Assembly (NCBI GenBank): GCA_027625915.1
Contig: JANTQA010000021.1
Coordinates: 2,852,001-2,916,000, forward strand
Source: Anaeramoeba flamelloides
Lineage: Eukaryota; Metamonada; Anaeramoebidae
DNA length: 64,000 nucleotides
Reading direction: 5' to 3'
Below the pieces are notes generated by a model, which was not told the DNA's origin, ran no database searches, and saw only the letters and a list, made by a program, of their open reading frames with translations. Shown piece after piece: positions 59,655 to 64,000 of the stretch (positions are counted from its first letter, which is position 1; each line of letters opens with the position of its first letter). The position numbers and the translations under genes are program-made.

Positions 59655-59850
59655 AAATCGATTAGTCAAGTAGTAATATTTGTTGATCTCATCAATTAAA
59701 AATGATCTATGTATTAGAAAAAAAACCAACAATTTCAGAAATAAAATCTGAATTCGGCCATAAATTTAAAAGTCGAATTACAATATTAAGACTACAAAGT
59801 CACAAAATATCTATCTTAAATTTGTGGCGAAATGTTGATTAGTCACTAAA
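59655..59850 (-). repeat. Dispersed repeat, family F copy 4
   Basis: Inverted relative to 15400-15560. It shares TTGTTGATCTCATCAATTAA and AAAATGATCTATGTATTAGA blocks in reverse complement. Confidence 0.5.
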
Positions 59851-61007
59851 AAATTCGTTTTTTTGAAAATATTAAATAATTAATGAATAAAATTTTTTTA
59901 CAAATTATTTCTCAAATCATGCAAATATATTGATGCTACACGTAGCTTTATCAAAAGCAAATAAAACTAATCAGTCTTTGTGCTATTATGTTGATGATTA
60001 TTGAGTTAATCTTTGAAATTTAAAAAGTAAAAAAAATAGTTACTTTTGGAAGTTCTAAATCTAAATTATTAAATACCAGAATACTATATTTTGGGTTTCT
60101 ATTTTTAGATTTGGAAAAGGAACACAAAAAAATAAATTCAAAATGAAACTTTTTTAATAGTGATCTTTTACAAAAAAGTAAAAAATGTAATAATTTGTTG
60201 TGCAATAAGATTTATAATAGATTATTTAAAGCTATTTGAGCCATAGTGCACGAATATCATTTACACCCAATTACAAAATACTTTGATTATAGAGATATTT
60301 ATAATGAGGCTAATCCCTAAAACAAGAACCAAAAATTGTCAAGCATTTATGTGAATATATTAGTAGAACCAAAAATGGATCAAATTCTCAAAAAGAATTT
60401 ACTTTCAGATTATGTTGAAGGGAATAATCCCTGAAGGAGATAAAACAAAAATAAATACTATGCTAGTGTTTGTGTCTTGTATTTAGTCAGTTGAGAAGAT
60501 TACTCCTTTATCTCCGGGCAAAGATAATTAAATTTGTAATTATTATTTGGCCAATTCCCAACATTAACAGTACTTCAGCCCAAAACCCTGTATCAAATTT
60601 AAATTATTGGACTCTTTTAAAAGCAACAAGAATGTGTTTGATTTCATTAATTAACAATAGGTATTGTAAAATTTTGTTCATTTTTTCGACACAAAAATTT
60701 TCAACCAAAAAAGAGTCAGTTACAGCTTGTTTTTTAATACAATTTGTGCTTGAACTTTTCTACAAAAATGTAACTTTACCAACCAATGAACTTGAACATA
60801 TAAAAACTTAACATGACACTATTCGTGCATAATCTCCTTAATTTCACCAAACAAATGAAGATTTTTTATAAAGATTTCTGGAAGAATTATCTCTGTCACT
60901 TGTCTCCAAAACACAAAGAACTTGATAAAAATTCACTTTTTTCCAAAAACTCTCCATTTGTAAATTCTATTTTTTCATTTTTGTAAACCTTGCTTTTCTC
61001 CTTTGTT
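59851..61007. other. Upstream region of the Ras-PH gene, with one unassigned frame
   Basis: A + strand frame at 60470-60811 (113 codons, no ATG at its start) has mixed composition, including KATRMCLISLINNRY, but no domain that I can name. It may be a decayed element or an unplaced exon. The rest is AT-rich. Confidence 0.4.
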
Positions 61008-64000
61008 ATGTCGAAAAATAAAAAACAAAAGAAAAAAAAATCCAAATCAAAAAACAATAATTGCATTACAATTTTATTAATCGGTCCAAAAAGTGGAAAA
61101 ACTCAACTAACAAACCGTTTTCTTTCAAACAAATACGACACAAATTACAAACCTACAAAGAGTAATTTTTAATTGATTTAAAACGACACAAACACCTTGC
61201 AAAAATTTAAATGTCTTTGCTTCTCTTTTTTTTTTTTTTTCATTCTTTTTAACCAGCAAAAATAAACACCAAAAAGAAAAGAATTGAAGGTGTCTCAACA
61301 AGATTGGAAATAATTGAAATAGGGAGTGAGCTTAAAGACTCAAGCAACTTAAAAGAAGTAACAAACCCAAAATATTCAAAATTATAAATTTACCATCTAC
61401 TAAAAAAAACAACCCAAAACTAAATTTCTGTTTTCTTTCTTGTTCTCACATTTATTTCTTTCTTTCTTATAACATTTAATTTTAAAACAATTTTTTTTAT
61501 TGTTTTTCTTTTTATCAAAATCCATTTTCCTATTTTTTCAAAACAAACATTTGTAATATTTCATGAAAAGACAATCCCAAAATCTGATGGTGTTATTCTT
61601 ACATATTCTGCTAATGACTATACTACCTTTGAAGAAATTTTAGATTATAAAACAATTCTGAAACAAAATCTAAAAGATTCCAAAACACCAATCTTGTTGG
61701 TTGGTTTGTGTTCAGACGATCCCTTAAAAAAAGAAGTAACTTCTCTTGAAGGGCATACAAAAGCTAATAAATTAGGAACCTTTTTTATTGAAGTCTCTTC
61801 GAAATCAAATATCGGTATCAAAAGTAATTCTTTTATTTTCTTTTCTTTTCTGCCTTTTTTTTTTCTTTAAAAAAGTTACAGTTTAAAAAAAAAAGAAATC
61901 TTCTAAAAGACAAAAAAACCCTAAATAAATCTGAGGCTATGTTATGTCTTTTAAAAAATGTATAAGATTTATTATTCAAAAAATCTTCTTGTTAACCATT
62001 TTTCCATTGAAAGTTCTGTAATAAAAAATCCGTTGATTTTCAAAAATTGTGACTCACCTTTTTTTGGTTTTTGGCTTTATTTTTTTTCGAATTTTTAAAA
62101 TTAAAGACTTTTTTTTTGTTTATAATAATTCAAAAGTGAATTATTAATAAAATTTAATTGTTAGTTGTCATCAAATACTTAAGATTAATATTTTTTTAAT
62201 ACAATTTATTCTTTTATTTTATCAAAATTTTTGGAATTTTGTTTAGATTTCTTGATTTTCAATTTTTGTTTTTACAAAACCAATAATTTTTTCATAATTC
62301 TTGAAATAAAAAATCAAATCCTATCTTGTATATATGGAATAAAGAATTATTACACATATAATATGTGAAATAACCTGTGACTTTTGATCTTTTTGTGTTT
62401 TAAAAAATTTAAATGTTGCCAAAAGAAATAATTGTGTTTTTTTTTTAATGAATTGTTGTTTTTTTTTTTTTTTTTTTTGTTAAAGTATTGAAATAATTAT
62501 ATATTTTGTGTTTTATCAAAAAACATGATATTTAAATTGAACACACACATTACTGAACCTTTATTTTGAAAAATGAACTTTTTTTAAAAAATCTGAAAAG
62601 TTTTGAAATATAAATTGGAAAATAAAAATTTTTTTGTTGCTTTTTCCTTTTTATCAATCCTAAAACTCTTTTTTCTAAAAAATTTTCCTTTTGATCAGAT
62701 AAAACACCCAATCAAAATGAAAAATTCCAACACTACCATGTAAGCATAGAAGATCTTCAGTACCTAAATAAAAAACCACAATTATTTAAAAAACAATTAG
62801 TTCAAACACCCAAAAAGCAAAATCCGAAAAATAACAATTATTTTAACAAATTTTACAAAAATAACATTTAAATCCTTTGAAAAATAATAAAACAGAAAAA
62901 CAATGGTTATTACACATGTCAGACTAATTTATTAAACATCAAATTCAAATTGAAAATGAAAAAAAATTAAAATCAACATTAAAATTAGAATTAGTTTCAA
63001 ACTTTTGATTTTCATTTCCCAGATTTTTATTTTGAAAAAAGATAAAACAAATTATTAAAAATTATATTTTATTCTACAAATTGAGTTTTTCAAAACATAT
63101 ATAAAAGTAATTTAAAATCTTTTATAATTAAAATCAAACCTCATGTTTGAATCAAAATAATGACATAATTACAACAAACAATGAAAAAAATCCAAAAGAA
63201 TAAAATAAATATAAACTCTTATAGAAACCATTTCTTTTTATTAATTTGGATTGAAATAATATAAACAGATAAAATTATACATCTAATTTTTATTTGAAAA
63301 TTCTTGGAATTTAGTTTATTGACAAAAAATTAACAAAATATTTCAAATCAAATTATTCTTATTTAAATTCAAAAATTGTTATAAAAAAAAAAACAAAAAC
63401 AAAAAACAAAAATATATAAATAACTAAATTTGATAATTGTTATTCAATAAAAAAAAAATAAAATAAAAAAAATAAAAAAAAAAAAAAATAAAAACCAAAA
63501 TCAAAAAGCTACAATTTTATCAATTATTAGACTTGCAAAGGAACATAAAGAATTAAAAGAAAAGCAAAAAGATGTAATTGACACTGGGGAAGTTGTAATT
63601 GATCACCCATTGATTGAGGGTTGGATTAAAAAAAAAGCATCAGTTGGATGGACCAAATTGTGGTGTTCGCTTCAAGATGGGACATTATATTTTTTTAAAA
63701 AAAAAGGAACAAATCGGGTTTTAAAAGGCAAATTGCAATTATTAATGTGCAACACAAGACCATCGACCACGCAAACAAACACAATTGATCTGATCAGCTC
63801 AACAAAGACTTTTACTTTCCAGTTGGAAAGTCAAGAAAAAATGCTTGATTGGATTGACGAAATTCAGAACAGTGTCTCCCAAATAGCAAATGACTTGAAT
63901 TCATCAAAAATATCCAAAAAAGCCAAACAAGTTAGCAATAGTCCAAATAAAAAGGAAAGGAAAAAAAACGATAATAAAGCTAAAGGGGGGTTTACATCAG
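61008..64000 (+). CDS. Ras-like (probable pseudo-GTPase) plus PH domain protein, partial at window end
   Basis: Four exons: 61008-61161, 61257-61357, 61571-61823 and 63509-64000 (open at the edge). Introns are 95, 213 and 1685 nt, all GT-AG, and phases 1, 0 and 1 agree at every joint. A Lys-rich N-terminus (1-18) leads into a Ras-like fold (about 19-185): LLIGPKSGKT, then PKSDGVILTYSANDYTTFEE, TPILLVGLCSDDP and FFIEVSSKSNIGIK. A linker follows, then a PH domain (about 205-310; IEGWIKKKASVGWTKLWCSL, TFTFQLESQEKMLDWIDEIQ), then a basic low-complexity stretch. Key nucleotide motifs are degraded: the P-loop is one residue short (G-P-K-S-G-K-T), DTAGQ is replaced by EIGSE, and NKxD by LCSDD. GTPase activity is therefore doubtful. 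The order GTPase-like domain then PH recalls AGAP/centaurin-gamma proteins, where an ArfGAP domain follows; that part would lie beyond the window. Confidence 0.83.

Noticed and set aside
60470-60811. 113-codon frame upstream of the Ras-PH gene
   Set aside because: Mixed composition made me look twice, but it begins without ATG, matches no family that I know and has no matching splice partner.
1-64000. tRNA, rRNA, CRISPR, LTR or virus-like elements
   Set aside because: I looked for G/C-rich cloverleaf arms, regular spacer arrays, long direct terminal repeats and reverse transcriptase or capsid motifs and found none.

Overview
The window is nuclear eukaryotic DNA of extreme A+T content: long A and T runs, no bacterial operon structure, and genes interrupted by GT-AG introns. 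The deduced proteins are rich in Lys, Asn, Glu and Ser and stop at TAA or TAG, so the standard code fits. The gene set (RCC1-BTB, ankyrin-BTB, ankyrin-kinase, an RCC1/Arf fusion, Ras-like domain plus PH, a bacterial-type arsenite methyltransferase) suggests a free-living amoeboid or flagellate protist. My best guess is an Anaeramoeba-like metamonad; this rests on protein style and is inference only. An amoebozoan is the main alternative.

Layout. 2.1-3.4 kb (-): TRF4-type non-canonical poly(A) polymerase. 7.1-8.1 kb (-): unrecognised Lys-rich protein. 11.9-17.3 kb (-): ankyrin-repeat TKL protein kinase in two exons with a 3.3 kb intron. 22.2-27.1 kb (-): RCC1-like repeats, F-box and a complete Arf GTPase domain in one chain, with a 2.9 kb intron inside the Arf domain. 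35.3-36.3 kb (+): ArsM arsenite methyltransferase with five Cys-Cys pairs. 42.7-42.9 kb (-): possible small membrane protein. 48.0-49.9 kb (-): RCC1-tandem BTB protein. 54.9-55.6 kb (+): ankyrin-tandem BTB protein. 61.0-64.0 kb (+): Ras-like (probably pseudo-GTPase) plus PH protein running off the window edge.

Much of the remaining sequence is non-autonomous DNA transposon debris. I can see five copies of a 150-199 bp hairpin element with TA ends. There are three copies of a roughly 585 bp element (TIR TAAGGTATTTCCA...), one interrupted by a nested 548 bp element. There are two copies of a 1.21 kb element bounded by TTAA, a 508 bp element with perfect 32 bp inverted repeats, a 115 bp relative of it, and two long-arm foldback elements. 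No transposase gene is intact here, and I see no virus-like or LTR element, tRNA, rRNA or CRISPR array.

Functional theme. Most genes are multidomain signalling or ubiquitin-adaptor proteins built from a small set of modules (RCC1, ankyrin, BTB, F-box, small GTPase, PH, kinase) in unusual combinations. The strongest novelty candidates are the RCC1-F-box-Arf fusion and the ankyrin-TKL kinase. In that kinase the catalytic beta-3 lysine is replaced by Ser and a Lys occupies the third glycine position of the P-loop, as in WNK kinases.
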